Of a stretch of DNA of 34,618 bases, positions 1 to 7,567 are shown piece after piece. The DNA lies in IMG/VR virus record IMGVR_UViG_3300025000_000278, positions 1 to 34,618 of that record; one strand, 5' to 3'. The DNA comes from a virus. A model generated the notes under the pieces. The model ran no database searches, was not told where the DNA came from, and was given only the letters and a program-made list of their open reading frames with translations. Made by a program: the position numbers and the translations under genes. Each line of letters starts with the position of its first letter. Positions within the stretch are counted from its first letter, which is position 1.

Positions 1-51
1 AGTTGATTCGACAACTATTTCGCGTTTTCGCGCGTGAGAAGGGGGTATCCG

Positions 52-393
52 ATGGCAAAATCTAAATTCAAGGTGCTTGAAGAGACTATCCGGAGTGATC
101 TAGTCAACCAACTTCATGCCAACAACAAGTTCGGGAAACACTACGAAGACCTAGTCGACGACTACATCTACTACTTCCGACTCAAGGACCAATTGCAGAA
201 GGACATCCGCAAGAAGGGGCTACGCTATGAGGCATCCACCGGAAACGGTCATGCTTCCCTCAAGCCCAACGAGTCGGTTCAAAACGTGCTCAAGGTCACC
301 TCCCAGATGCTGAAGATCCTCAATGATCTAGGCATGCAGGAACCGATGATCGTAGAAAGCAGTGGCGACAATGTTTATCTGCCGGGAGATTGA
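52..393 (+). CDS. terS: terminase small subunit (P27-like)
   Basis: Small, charged, mainly helical protein (113 aa) that would recognise phage DNA and recruit the large terminase for packaging. Its size, the central RLKDQLQKDIRKKG helix and a C-terminal helix ending in NDLG fit the P27 family of small terminases, and it sits directly before the large subunit. I chose ATG at 52 because GAAGGGGG lies 7 bases upstream; the in-frame GTG at 34 would place the ribosome binding site inside the gene. The end overlaps the large-subunit start by 23 bp. Family assignment rests on position and general pattern. Confidence 0.85.
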   Translation: MAKSKFKVLEETIRSDLVNQLHANNKFGKHYEDLVDDYIYYFRLKDQLQKDIRKKGLRYEASTGNGHASLKPNESVQNVLKVTSQMLKILNDLGMQEPMIVESSGDNVYLPGD

Positions 394-2050
394 GGACTAC
401 CTTGCTTGGGTGAAACAGTATCCTCAACGAGTGAATAACGAGCGGAAGCTGCTGATCAAAAACATCATCCTGCCACTGTTGGCGCGTGAGGACATCACGT
501 TTGATGAAACGACGTACCGCAACTGTCTGAAGTATTGTCAGCATTGGTACTATCCACTCTTCCCCTATCAGAAGTTCTGTTACGCGTTTGTCTTCATGTA
601 CGATGCGGAAGGGTATCCGGTCTTCGACAACTTTCTCTTCATGATGGGTCGCGGCAATGGCAAGGACGGATTCATGATGCCGTTGATGAACTTCTTTCAG
701 ACCCCGCTGTTTGGCATCAAGAACTATCATGTCGACATCGTGGCTAACGCAGAGGACCCGGCGCACAACTCCTACCTCGTCGTGTACAACATGCTGGAGG
801 CCAACGCTGCGAAAGTACGCGGCCTGTTCTACTGGAACAAAGTCGAGATCATCAATCGCGAGACGCAATCCATCCTTCGTTACAACACCTCCAATGCCAA
901 GACGAAGTACGGCAAACAAACCGGAGCCATCTTGTTCAACGAGTACCACACCTATGTCGACTATTCGCAGATCAAGACGTTCACATCGGGCTTGGGAAAG
1001 ATCAAGCATCCGCGAACTTTCATCATCACCACCAACGGCGAAGTGCGGGAAGGTCCTCTGGATCAGATGCTCGAATTGTGTCGGCAGATTCTCAACGGTG
1101 AACTGAAGCATCTGCGAATCTTCCCCTTCATCTGCAAGATCGACGAGGAGGCGGAGATTGACAAGCCCGAGGCTTGGGAGAAGGCAAATCCAAGCATGGA
1201 GTTCCTGCCCGAACTCAAGCGTCAGATTCAACGGGATTACGAGATGATGAACGTCTCACCCAGGCTTCGCAACGAATTCATCACAATGCGTATGAATCTT
1301 CCGCGGATCAATGCCGAAACGGCGGTCGTAGAGTTCGAGAAGGTCATCGCCACCAATTACCTCGTTGAGAAGTTGCCGGATGGCAGCGAACGAAGGATCG
1401 AGCGCGAGTTCCCGGATTTCACCGACGAACTGACGGTCGTAGGACTCGACTATGCGGATCTGCGCGACTTCGCTTCGGTCCGATTCATCTTCAAAAAAGA
1501 CGGGATGATCTACACCAAGGGGATGACCTGGGTCAACACCCGATCCCCGTTCTACCGTGACATCAAGTTCGATCTCGCCAGCATCGGGCAAAACGAGTTC
1601 ATGGATTTCGTGCTCGTGGACGCGCCGACGATCGATCCCGAACTCTGTGCCAAGTACATCTACGACCATGTGGATCAATACCAAATCGTCAAGATCGTCA
1701 TGGACAACTACAAGTTCCGCCTGGTCCGCCAGGCTTTTGAAGCCTATGGGTTCTCGGTGGAAAGCAAACAGAATCCCTTTGGGGCGGTTCGCATGATTTA
1801 CAACTACTCATCCGTCCTGGCGATGACCATTCCGTCGATCTTGTTCTATCTCCAGGAAGAGAAAATCATTGCGGAGAAAAGCGCCATGTGGCGTTGGGCG
1901 ATCAACAACACCGGGTTGAAAGTCGGGTCGGATGGCAACATGAGCTTCTTCAAGATTGAACCTCGATTGCGCAAAAACGACCCGTTCATGGCATTCGCCG
2001 CCGGGATGAGCGCCGAACAACTGTTGGATGTACGGACCATCTACATCTAG
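371..2050 (+). CDS. terL: terminase large subunit
   Basis: Packaging ATPase and nuclease (559 aa). The N-terminal half carries a Walker A variant GRGNGKD (about residues 93-99) and a Walker B-like strand AILFNEY (about 186-191). The C-terminal half looks like the RNase H-like nuclease: GLDYAD (about 358-363) and later acidic residues in VLVDAP and IVMDN. Length and order match Terminase_1-type (HK97-like) large subunits. Oddity: Asn stands where the Walker B Asp is usual (FNEY rather than FDEY). Start: ATG at 371 or the in-frame GTG at 362; both overlap terS and have weak ribosome binding sites, suggesting translational coupling. Confidence 0.95.
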   Translation: MFICREIEDYLAWVKQYPQRVNNERKLLIKNIILPLLAREDITFDETTYRNCLKYCQHWYYPLFPYQKFCYAFVFMYDAEGYPVFDNFLFMMGRGNGKDGFMMPLMNFFQTPLFGIKNYHVDIVANAEDPAHNSYLVVYNMLEANAAKVRGLFYWNKVEIINRETQSILRYNTSNAKTKYGKQTGAILFNEYHTYVDYSQIKTFTSGLGKIKHPRTFIITTNGEVREGPLDQMLELCRQILNGELKHLRIFPFICKIDEEAEIDKPEAWEKANPSMEFLPELKRQIQRDYEMMNVSPRLRNEFITMRMNLPRINAETAVVEFEKVIATNYLVEKLPDGSERRIEREFPDFTDELTVVGLDYADLRDFASVRFIFKKDGMIYTKGMTWVNTRSPFYRDIKFDLASIGQNEFMDFVLVDAPTIDPELCAKYIYDHVDQYQIVKIVMDNYKFRLVRQAFEAYGFSVESKQNPFGAVRMIYNYSSVLAMTIPSILFYLQEEKIIAEKSAMWRWAINNTGLKVGSDGNMSFFKIEPRLRKNDPFMAFAAGMSAEQLLDVRTIYI

Positions 2051-2062
2051 AAAGGAGGTAAC

Positions 2063-3211
2063 ATGGGAATTTTTGATTTTCTGATTGCCCGACCGGACGG
2101 TTCGATCAGTCCCCCGACCGCCAGTGAAGAGTGGATACTTCAACAACGGGCGGATCGGTTAAGGATTCAGGAGTTGGCCATCGAGAAGGCGGTCACGATG
2201 ATCTCGCGGGTCATTGCGAAAGCCGAGTTTCTGGTCTATAGGAAAAGAGAAGGCAAGATTCTGCCGACGAAAGACAGCGTCTATTACAATCTCAACATCC
2301 GACCGAACCCCAACCAAACCGGGACCGTCTTCTGGAACAACGTCATCCATCAACTTCTGAAAGAAGGGGAAGCCCTCGTCATCGATGACAACGGGTTCTA
2401 TCTGGCCGACACCTTCAGTAAGGGCGAGGAAGTGAAGTATCCGCGCTCCTTCAAGGATGTCCGGGTCGGGAACGTTGAGTATCGATACAAGGCTTTCAGC
2501 GCTCGCGATTGCCTGTATCTCACCTTGGGCGAAGGGGACACGAAACACTACCTCGCGAATTACTTCAGCGAGATCGGCGACTTGTTGGCCTTTGCCGCTT
2601 CGGACTACAAAGAGCGCAACACGAAGCGTTGGCGCGTCAGTACGCAAGCCACCGGGACGGAAGTGAAGTCCGCGGAGACTGGGAAACGGCTCAAGGGTCA
2701 GGATTACGCGGACATGTTGGCACGTCAGCTGAGCGATCCGAAAGTGCGCGCGGTCAACATCGACTCGACCGTCATGGTGGACTCGCTGAATAGTGGCGAC
2801 GCCAAGACCTCGTCCGATGTCCAAGGCCTGCTCAAGGAAACCATGATCGCGGCAGCCTTCGCGTATCACATCCCCCAAGATGTCTACTTCGGGATCAAGA
2901 CCGAAAAATCGACGTCCATCGACGACTTCATCACCTTCGCTTGCGACCCGATCTTTGAAATCATCGAAGATGAAATCAATGCGAAATGGGTCTCGAAGGA
3001 GGAATATCTCTCCGGCGAGAAAGTCAAAGCAGACAAGTCGCGTGTGAAACACACCGATTTCTTCGACACGGCCGACAGTGAATACAAGTTGATGGGATGT
3101 GGCTACAGTCATAACGATCTGCGAATTGCGAAGGGCTTGGAGCCCATCGATGAACCTTGGGCCAACGAGCACAACTTCACGCTGAATCTCGGGAAAGGAG
3201 GTGACAAATAG
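2063..3211 (+). CDS. HK97-family portal protein
   Basis: Dodecameric portal at the head vertex through which DNA enters and leaves. 382 aa, typical of the short HK97 portal group, with the usual N-terminal LAIEKAVTMISRVIAKAEFLVYRK helix, the NIRPNPNQTGTVFW segment and the late IPQDVYFG motif. Strong GAAAGGAGG ribosome binding site 7 bases before ATG. Lies between terL and the protease, as in HK97-like phages. The stop codon overlaps the next start by one base. Confidence 0.93.
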   Translation: MGIFDFLIARPDGSISPPTASEEWILQQRADRLRIQELAIEKAVTMISRVIAKAEFLVYRKREGKILPTKDSVYYNLNIRPNPNQTGTVFWNNVIHQLLKEGEALVIDDNGFYLADTFSKGEEVKYPRSFKDVRVGNVEYRYKAFSARDCLYLTLGEGDTKHYLANYFSEIGDLLAFAASDYKERNTKRWRVSTQATGTEVKSAETGKRLKGQDYADMLARQLSDPKVRAVNIDSTVMVDSLNSGDAKTSSDVQGLLKETMIAAAFAYHIPQDVYFGIKTEKSTSIDDFITFACDPIFEIIEDEINAKWVSKEEYLSGEKVKADKSRVKHTDFFDTADSEYKLMGCGYSHNDLRIAKGLEPIDEPWANEHNFTLNLGKGGDK

Positions 3212-3906
3212 TGAAAAAGTTTTATGAGTTCAAACTTTCAAGCGATGCGGAGGACACGACCGAACTGCTGATCCACGGCGATATCACCTCGATGAAGTGG
3301 GAAGAGTCGGATGTTGGATCTTTCGATATCGCCAAAGAACTCAAAGAAGTCAAGTCGTCGAATCTGTTGGTACGCATCAACTCCTATGGCGGGGAAGTCG
3401 CACAAGGACTAGGAATCTACAATCTGTTGAAGTCCTTCAAGGGAAGAGTGACGACGGCCAACGACGGGTTCGCCTGTTCTGCGGCGAGTGTGATCTTCAT
3501 GGCGGGTGAAAAGCGGGTCATGCCGCGCTCGAGCCTGTTGATGATCCACAACGCGGCGACCATCGCCTATGGCGACAGTAATGATTTCAAGAAGATGGCG
3601 GATACGTTGGAGAAAGTCACGCAACCCAGCGTGGAAGTCTACAAAGCCGTCAGCAAACTCAGTGAAGCGGAAATCAAGAAGATGATGGACGATGAAACCT
3701 GGATCTCCGCGGACGAAGCCTTGGAGTACGGGTTTGCGACGCATGTACTCGAACAAGAACCGACGCAGTCGCTAGAACATCACTATCTTCATAAAGTGGT
3801 GATGGAATTGAAGGCATTGAAGCATCAGCAGTCCGCGGCGACGCCGCCCATGCACGAAGACCCGGATCCCATCTGGGGCAACTACTTCGGCACGAAAGGA
3901 GAATAG
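3211..3906 (+). CDS. ClpP-like prohead maturation protease
   Basis: Serine protease of the ClpP fold (231 aa) that would cleave scaffold or capsid delta-domain during head maturation. Visible ClpP marks: INSYGG (oxyanion region, about 56-61), GFACS with the likely nucleophile Ser90, and MIHNAA with His113. GTG start overlapping the portal stop by 1 base, preceded by the excellent AAAGGAGGTGA at 3194-3204. Followed at once by the capsid gene, the usual arrangement. Confidence 0.93.
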   Translation: MKKFYEFKLSSDAEDTTELLIHGDITSMKWEESDVGSFDIAKELKEVKSSNLLVRINSYGGEVAQGLGIYNLLKSFKGRVTTANDGFACSAASVIFMAGEKRVMPRSSLLMIHNAATIAYGDSNDFKKMADTLEKVTQPSVEVYKAVSKLSEAEIKKMMDDETWISADEALEYGFATHVLEQEPTQSLEHHYLHKVVMELKALKHQQSAATPPMHEDPDPIWGNYFGTKGE

Positions 3907-3908
3907 CC

Positions 3909-5051
3909 ATGAAAGGCGATACCATTTCTCAACAAATCAAGACGAAAGTCCTTGAAACCCTCAACGACAAGTCGATGGACCGCTCCGAAGCCGTCTTCGC
4001 AGCGATCGACCAGGTTGCCAATGCCTACCACAACGACTTGGTTCAAAAAACGCAGGAGGAGGCTCGCCGCGCAGCCTTTGACGAGGCTTATAAGAAATCG
4101 CTGGGATTGCGCAATCTGTCCGAGGAGGAAACGAAGTTCTATGAAAAACTTCCCAATCTCCGCCAGACGATCACCGCAAGCCAAGCCGACATCATCCCCA
4201 CGACGATCATCGACAATACCCTGGCCGGTCTTAAACAAGAGAACGACCTGTTCGAACTGATCAACTTCGCACCGGCGGGAGTCACCAACTGGTTGAGCGC
4301 TTCGAAGAGCGGAGCGGCGGCTTGGGCGACCATCACGGAGTCCCTGACCGCCGAACTCAATGCTTCCTTCACCTCGCTCAAGATCGACATGTACAACCTG
4401 TACGTGCTGCTGTTGATCCCTAAGGCGATCACCAAGTTGGCTTTGCCTTTTGTGGACCGGTACTTCACGGCGATCCTCAAGGAAGCCATGCGGGACGGCA
4501 TCGCCGCCGGCTTCTTCGACGGGGACGGAGCGAAGGGACCGATCGGCATCTATCGTACGATCGCGGCCGGACATGCCGCGCGCGCCCTCAGCACGGCGAT
4601 CACCAACTTCTCCCCCAAAGGGTTGGCACCGGTCAAGAAGGCGCTCTCCAACAACGGCAAGCGCACCGTCAGCAAGATGTATCTCGTCTGCAATCCGGCC
4701 GACGAAGCGGATTACGTCGCGCCGGCGCTCTACGACAAGGAAGGTCGTATGGTTTCTTCGTTCAAGAACCTAACGGTCATTCCGGATGCCAACCACGCGC
4801 AAGGGAAAGCCGCGTTCGTGTTACCGAAAATGTACACGATGGGTTTCGACGGCATCCAGATCACCACGTACAAGGAAACCAAGGCGTTGGATAACGTCGA
4901 CCTGGTCATCGCCAGTACCTTGGGGAACGGGATGGCCGCCGATGACAACATCGCCTTCCCGTTTGACGTCACCAAGCTTGAAGAATACGTCCCGAGTGTC
5001 GTCGTCGCCAATACGATCCTGGCTCCGGTCAACACGAAGGAAGTCGTTTAG
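3909..5051 (+). CDS. major capsid protein, HK97 fold
   Basis: 380 aa. The N-terminal ~100 residues are charged and helical (a cleavable delta-domain or scaffold in this family), followed by the HK97-type core: IPTTIIDNTL, then LFELINFAPAGVTNW, and a C-terminal half with SKMYLVCNP and GKAAFVLPKMY. Ribosome binding site AAAGGAG 7 bases before ATG. Two bases separate it from the protease. An 11-bp hairpin follows directly. Confidence 0.93.
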   Translation: MKGDTISQQIKTKVLETLNDKSMDRSEAVFAAIDQVANAYHNDLVQKTQEEARRAAFDEAYKKSLGLRNLSEEETKFYEKLPNLRQTITASQADIIPTTIIDNTLAGLKQENDLFELINFAPAGVTNWLSASKSGAAAWATITESLTAELNASFTSLKIDMYNLYVLLLIPKAITKLALPFVDRYFTAILKEAMRDGIAAGFFDGDGAKGPIGIYRTIAAGHAARALSTAITNFSPKGLAPVKKALSNNGKRTVSKMYLVCNPADEADYVAPALYDKEGRMVSSFKNLTVIPDANHAQGKAAFVLPKMYTMGFDGIQITTYKETKALDNVDLVIASTLGNGMAADDNIAFPFDVTKLEEYVPSVVVANTILAPVNTKEVV

Positions 5052-5065
5052 TCAACCGATGAGTG

Positions 5066-5092
5066 AAGGCGTAGGAGCGATCCTACGCCTTT
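5066..5092 (+). terminator. hairpin after capsid gene
   Basis: Perfect 11-bp stem AAGGCGTAGGA / TCCTACGCCTT with a GCGA (GNRA) tetraloop, 15 bases after the capsid stop. The T tract behind it is short (TTTCC), so it may act as a partial terminator or as a 3' stabiliser that raises capsid mRNA over downstream genes. The role is inferred. Confidence 0.7.
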
Positions 5093-5114
5093 CCACATAG
5101 AAGGGAGTCAGATT

Positions 5115-5390
5115 ATGGAACAAAATAGCATCGCCCCACTGGTCGCCGAGTTTCGCGCCGAGAACAACATCGCCACCTCCATCCCCGACAGTGTGTTGAT
5201 CCAATACCTGAAGGAAGGGGAAGCGATGTTGAACGGCTTGGTCGAGCATCTAGAAATCGATTTTAGCACCGATCTGACCTCGCGCGCCTTGTTGAAAGAC
5301 TACATGCGCTATGCCCACTTCGGAGCCCGTGCCGAGTTCAAATCGGTGTACGCCGGTGAAATCTATGCGACGCAAATTAAGTACCTCTAA
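5115..5390 (+). CDS. head-tail connector (gp6-like)
   Basis: 91-aa helical protein with the size and position of the HK97 gp6-like adaptor that docks under the portal: it begins with helices around IPDSVLIQYLKEGEAMLN and has LLKDYMRYAHFGARAEFKSVYAGEI near the end. GAAGGGAG ribosome binding site 8 bases upstream. Its 3' end overlaps the next reading frame by 26 bp. Confidence 0.8.
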   Translation: MEQNSIAPLVAEFRAENNIATSIPDSVLIQYLKEGEAMLNGLVEHLEIDFSTDLTSRALLKDYMRYAHFGARAEFKSVYAGEIYATQIKYL

Positions 5391-5745
5391 GCGCCTTCCC
5401 GTCTACAATGACGGGATGTTGCGCGTTTATCGGCTCAAGCAAACCGAGACGTCGTTTCGGACGGATTTCCTTCAGGACACGGGGGTCACGATGGGGTATC
5501 GCGAACTGTCGATCTATGACAAAACGCGGGTCGCTTACCAAGCGCGTGATCTTGAAGTGACCAAGAAACTGATGGTTTCGCAGACCACGTTGTTTGACGA
5601 GATCCTGTCTGTGATCGAACTCGACGGGAAACAGCACAGGGTTCACAATGCGACACAGGCCGAAGATCCGGAAGGATACATCGAGACGGAGCTGACTTGT
5701 GTCAACGTTCAAATCCCATACAAAAAGGAGAATGAACTCTTATGA
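5365..5745 (+). CDS. head closure / head-tail adaptor protein
   Basis: 126 aa, rich in beta strands, in the place of the head closure (stopper) protein. SVIELDGKQHRVHNATQ and ETELTCVNVQIPY fit the small barrel that seals the portal channel. Start uncertain: ATG 5365 overlaps the connector gene; ATG 5416 (MLRVYRLK) is an alternative that gives 109 aa. The end overlaps the next ATG by four bases (ATGA), which points to coupled translation. Confidence 0.7.
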   Translation: MRRKLSTSKRLPVYNDGMLRVYRLKQTETSFRTDFLQDTGVTMGYRELSIYDKTRVAYQARDLEVTKKLMVSQTTLFDEILSVIELDGKQHRVHNATQAEDPEGYIETELTCVNVQIPYKKENELL

Positions 5746-6080
5746 CGAAACAAGAACTCGATGCGCTGCTTCAATCGTTGAAACCCGGCATTGAAATCAG
5801 TGAAGGGGAGAGCGACGTTGTCGGTTCCTTGCCGCGTATCGCGTACTGGGAATACCACTGGGAGTTTCTCAATGCCAGCGGAAATGCCTACACGAGCGTC
5901 GTGACCTATCAAATTTCCTTTTTCTCGCAGACGCCCAGACACTCGAAACTGATCGAACTTCTCACTAAGTTGGATGCGAGCGGGGCGCTGCCTTCGGTAC
6001 AACATGAAGCCATCAGCGCACCGACGCGGATGATCCACTCGTTCTTCTCACTCGATGTGCTCGAGGATCTGCTGGGATGA
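5742..6080 (+). CDS. probable tail terminator / tail completion protein
   Basis: 112 aa with an alpha/beta pattern: an N-terminal helix (QELDALLQSLKPG), strand-rich middle (YWEYHWEFL, TSVVTYQISFFSQ) and the helix HSKLIELLTKLDASG. Such small proteins between head closure and major tail protein usually cap the tail tube at the head side. In many HK97-like phages the gp10-like gene comes first; here the two appear in reverse order, so the roles could be swapped. ATGA overlaps on both sides. Confidence 0.55.
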   Translation: MTKQELDALLQSLKPGIEISEGESDVVGSLPRIAYWEYHWEFLNASGNAYTSVVTYQISFFSQTPRHSKLIELLTKLDASGALPSVQHEAISAPTRMIHSFFSLDVLEDLLG

Positions 6081-6445
6081 GTGATGACTTCAATTCCGGA
6101 TTCGATGAACTCTCAAGCCTCCTCGCACAGTATTCCGAAAGCACTGAGAACGTCACGAATGCTTTGACGGAAGGCGCCAGAGCGATGGTCGAGGACCTCA
6201 AGAAACTACCCAAACCGAAATCCAAGATCCTCAAGCCGGGGTACACCCATCTGGTGGACTCGTTCACGTTTCGGCGTCAAGGGCGTGAAGTGGAAGTCGG
6301 CTGGGGAAAATACTACGGTCCGATGGTGGAGCGCGGGACGATTACCATGTTGCCGAAAACGCATCTGCGTCCGGTTTGGGAACAAAACAAAGACAAGTAT
6401 CACGCCATCATGATCAAAGCCCTCGGGCTTGGAAAGGAAGGGTAA
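6077..6445 (+). CDS. HK97 gp10-like head-tail joining protein
   Basis: 122 aa. The first half is a helical run (SLLAQYSESTENVTNALTEGARAMVEDLKKLPK). The second half has the family look VEVGWGKYYGPMVERGT with a proline-rich HLRPVWEQNKDKY tail, as in HK97 gp10-type proteins that help assemble the head-tail junction. ATGA overlap with the upstream gene and three bases before the major tail gene. Confidence 0.75.
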   Translation: MSDDFNSGFDELSSLLAQYSESTENVTNALTEGARAMVEDLKKLPKPKSKILKPGYTHLVDSFTFRRQGREVEVGWGKYYGPMVERGTITMLPKTHLRPVWEQNKDKYHAIMIKALGLGKEG

Positions 6446-6448
6446 TGC

Positions 6449-7060
6449 ATGGCCATCACAAGTAAAACGCCTTACATTAAACAATCGGTCGGAGCGCAAT
6501 ACATTGCGTTTGCCACCGGAGTCAATCCGTTGGTTTTTGAAACCAACATCGAGAAGACGGAGACGGTCAAGTCGATCAAGACAACCGAAAATGCGGACTC
6601 GACCGTCGTTCGCGCCTCCGGGAAGGACTACAAGACCATCTCGAAAGCCTCGAGCGTCGAAGTCGCCATCGAGGTCATCGCCTTTGTCGCGGAAACGTTG
6701 GCGAAGATGCGCGGGGAAACCGTCGATGTCGGCGGCTTGGTGCTCTCGGGTGCGCAGACGGATCGTCCGTACTTCGCCTACGGGAAGGTCGTACTGCTCG
6801 ACGGTGGGAAAGCCCGCTACGAATGGTTCCCGAAGTGTCAGTTGGTTTCCAACACCGATGATATCAGCACGTCGGAAGAATCGTTCTCCGAACAGAATGA
6901 CACCCTCACGATCAAGGCGTACGCCTTCGATGCCGCGGGGAACATCAAAACCTATGTCCAAAGCGACATGACGAATTTCCCGGCCGGGTTGACCGAAGCG
7001 GAATTCTTCGCCGCTCCAATTCTCAACGCCGCCGGTTTGACGGCAGCCAACGGGGTCTAA
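6449..7060 (+). CDS. major tail tube protein (phi13-like)
   Basis: 203 aa, forms the stacked rings of the tail tube. The pattern (N-terminal YIAFATG..VFETNIEKTETVKSIK, then ASSVEVAIEVIAF and the strand KVVLLDGGKARYEWFPKCQL) matches the phi13-type major tail proteins of Gram-positive siphophages. Ribosome binding site GGAAAGGAAGGG upstream. Next come the tail chaperones and tape measure, the standard order. Confidence 0.9.
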   Translation: MAITSKTPYIKQSVGAQYIAFATGVNPLVFETNIEKTETVKSIKTTENADSTVVRASGKDYKTISKASSVEVAIEVIAFVAETLAKMRGETVDVGGLVLSGAQTDRPYFAYGKVVLLDGGKARYEWFPKCQLVSNTDDISTSEESFSEQNDTLTIKAYAFDAAGNIKTYVQSDMTNFPAGLTEAEFFAAPILNAAGLTAANGV

Positions 7061-7097
7061 TCAACCCCTTGATAAACGAACAACGAAGGAGCACACC

Positions 7098-7430
7098 ATG
7101 AAGAACAAATTCATCAAACTCGCCAATGACGAGACCATCGAAATGAACGTCAATTTCCTCACCTTGAAAAGCATGGGGGACCAAGGGTTGTTCACGGCGG
7201 ACTTCGCTTCCGAAAACATCAAAGACCGGATCGACATCGCCGCTAAACTCATCTATGCCTTGATGTATTCCAACGGGAAGAAAGTGACGATGGAAGACGC
7301 ATTGCGCCTGGTCCCGATCGGGGAAGAGGACACGTTGATGGAACTCATCGAAGAATTCCAACTCCGTATGGAGGCGTTTCAAAAAAAAACCGCCTCCCGC
7401 GAGCAGCTAAAAGCCCAACTGATGAAATAG
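7098..7430 (+). CDS. tail assembly chaperone, short form (gpG-like)
   Basis: 110 aa product of unshifted translation. It is acidic and helical, as expected for the chaperone that coats the tape measure during tail assembly. GAAGGAGC ribosome binding site 8 bases upstream. Near its end the codons Gln-Lys-Lys are encoded by C followed by nine A, a slippery run that lets some ribosomes continue in the -1 frame (see the extension and frameshift site). The pair stands between major tail protein and tape measure, as in lambda G/GT. Confidence 0.88.
   Translation: MKNKFIKLANDETIEMNVNFLTLKSMGDQGLFTADFASENIKDRIDIAAKLIYALMYSNGKKVTMEDALRLVPIGEEDTLMELIEEFQLRMEAFQKKTASREQLKAQLMK
7370..7397 (+). promoter_or_regulatory. 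programmed -1 ribosomal frameshift site
   Basis: A run of nine A (7381-7389) supplies the heptamer A AAA AAA in the right register. GGAGGCG (7370-7376) just upstream is Shine-Dalgarno-like and is also perfectly complementary to CGCCTCC (7391-7397) just downstream, so the slippery run sits in the 14-base loop of a 7-bp hairpin. A second stem GCCCA(A)CT / AGTGGGC (7413-7437) lies about 25 bases downstream and could act as the pause structure. Which element matters cannot be told from sequence. Confidence 0.8.
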
Positions 7431-7567
7431 AGTGGGCGAGTGTGCTGTATGTCGCGCATACGATCGGGTTGAGTGAAGAGGAACTCTGGAAAAGCGATCC
7501 GTTGCTCTTTTATCAAATGGTTGATTATCACCTGAAGGTGGAAAGGAGTAAAGCCAATGGCGGATGA
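7388..7567 (+). CDS. T extension of tail chaperone, read by -1 frameshift (gpGT-like)
   Basis: After slippage at A-AAA-AAA (7382-7388) the -1 frame stays open for 59 codons to TGA at 7565-7567. It encodes an acidic, aromatic-rich segment with EIEWASVLYVAHTIGLSEEE and DPLLFYQMVDYHLKVE, just what C-terminal T domains of frameshifted chaperones look like (short, with Trp/Tyr helices that bind the major tail protein). The fusion of 7098-7388 with this stretch gives about 156 aa. It has no start of its own and ends 11 bp inside the tape measure gene. Confidence 0.85.
   Translation, partial: NRLPRAAKSPTDEIEWASVLYVAHTIGLSEEELWKSDPLLFYQMVDYHLKVERSKANGG

Noticed and set aside
320-1231. Long minus-strand open frame opposite the large terminase (also 2159-3172, 3882-4574, 6206-6961, 7782-8717, 13253-13939)
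   Set aside because: These mirror the codon pattern of strongly supported plus-strand genes, lack ribosome binding sites and give low-complexity Arg/His/Val-rich products.
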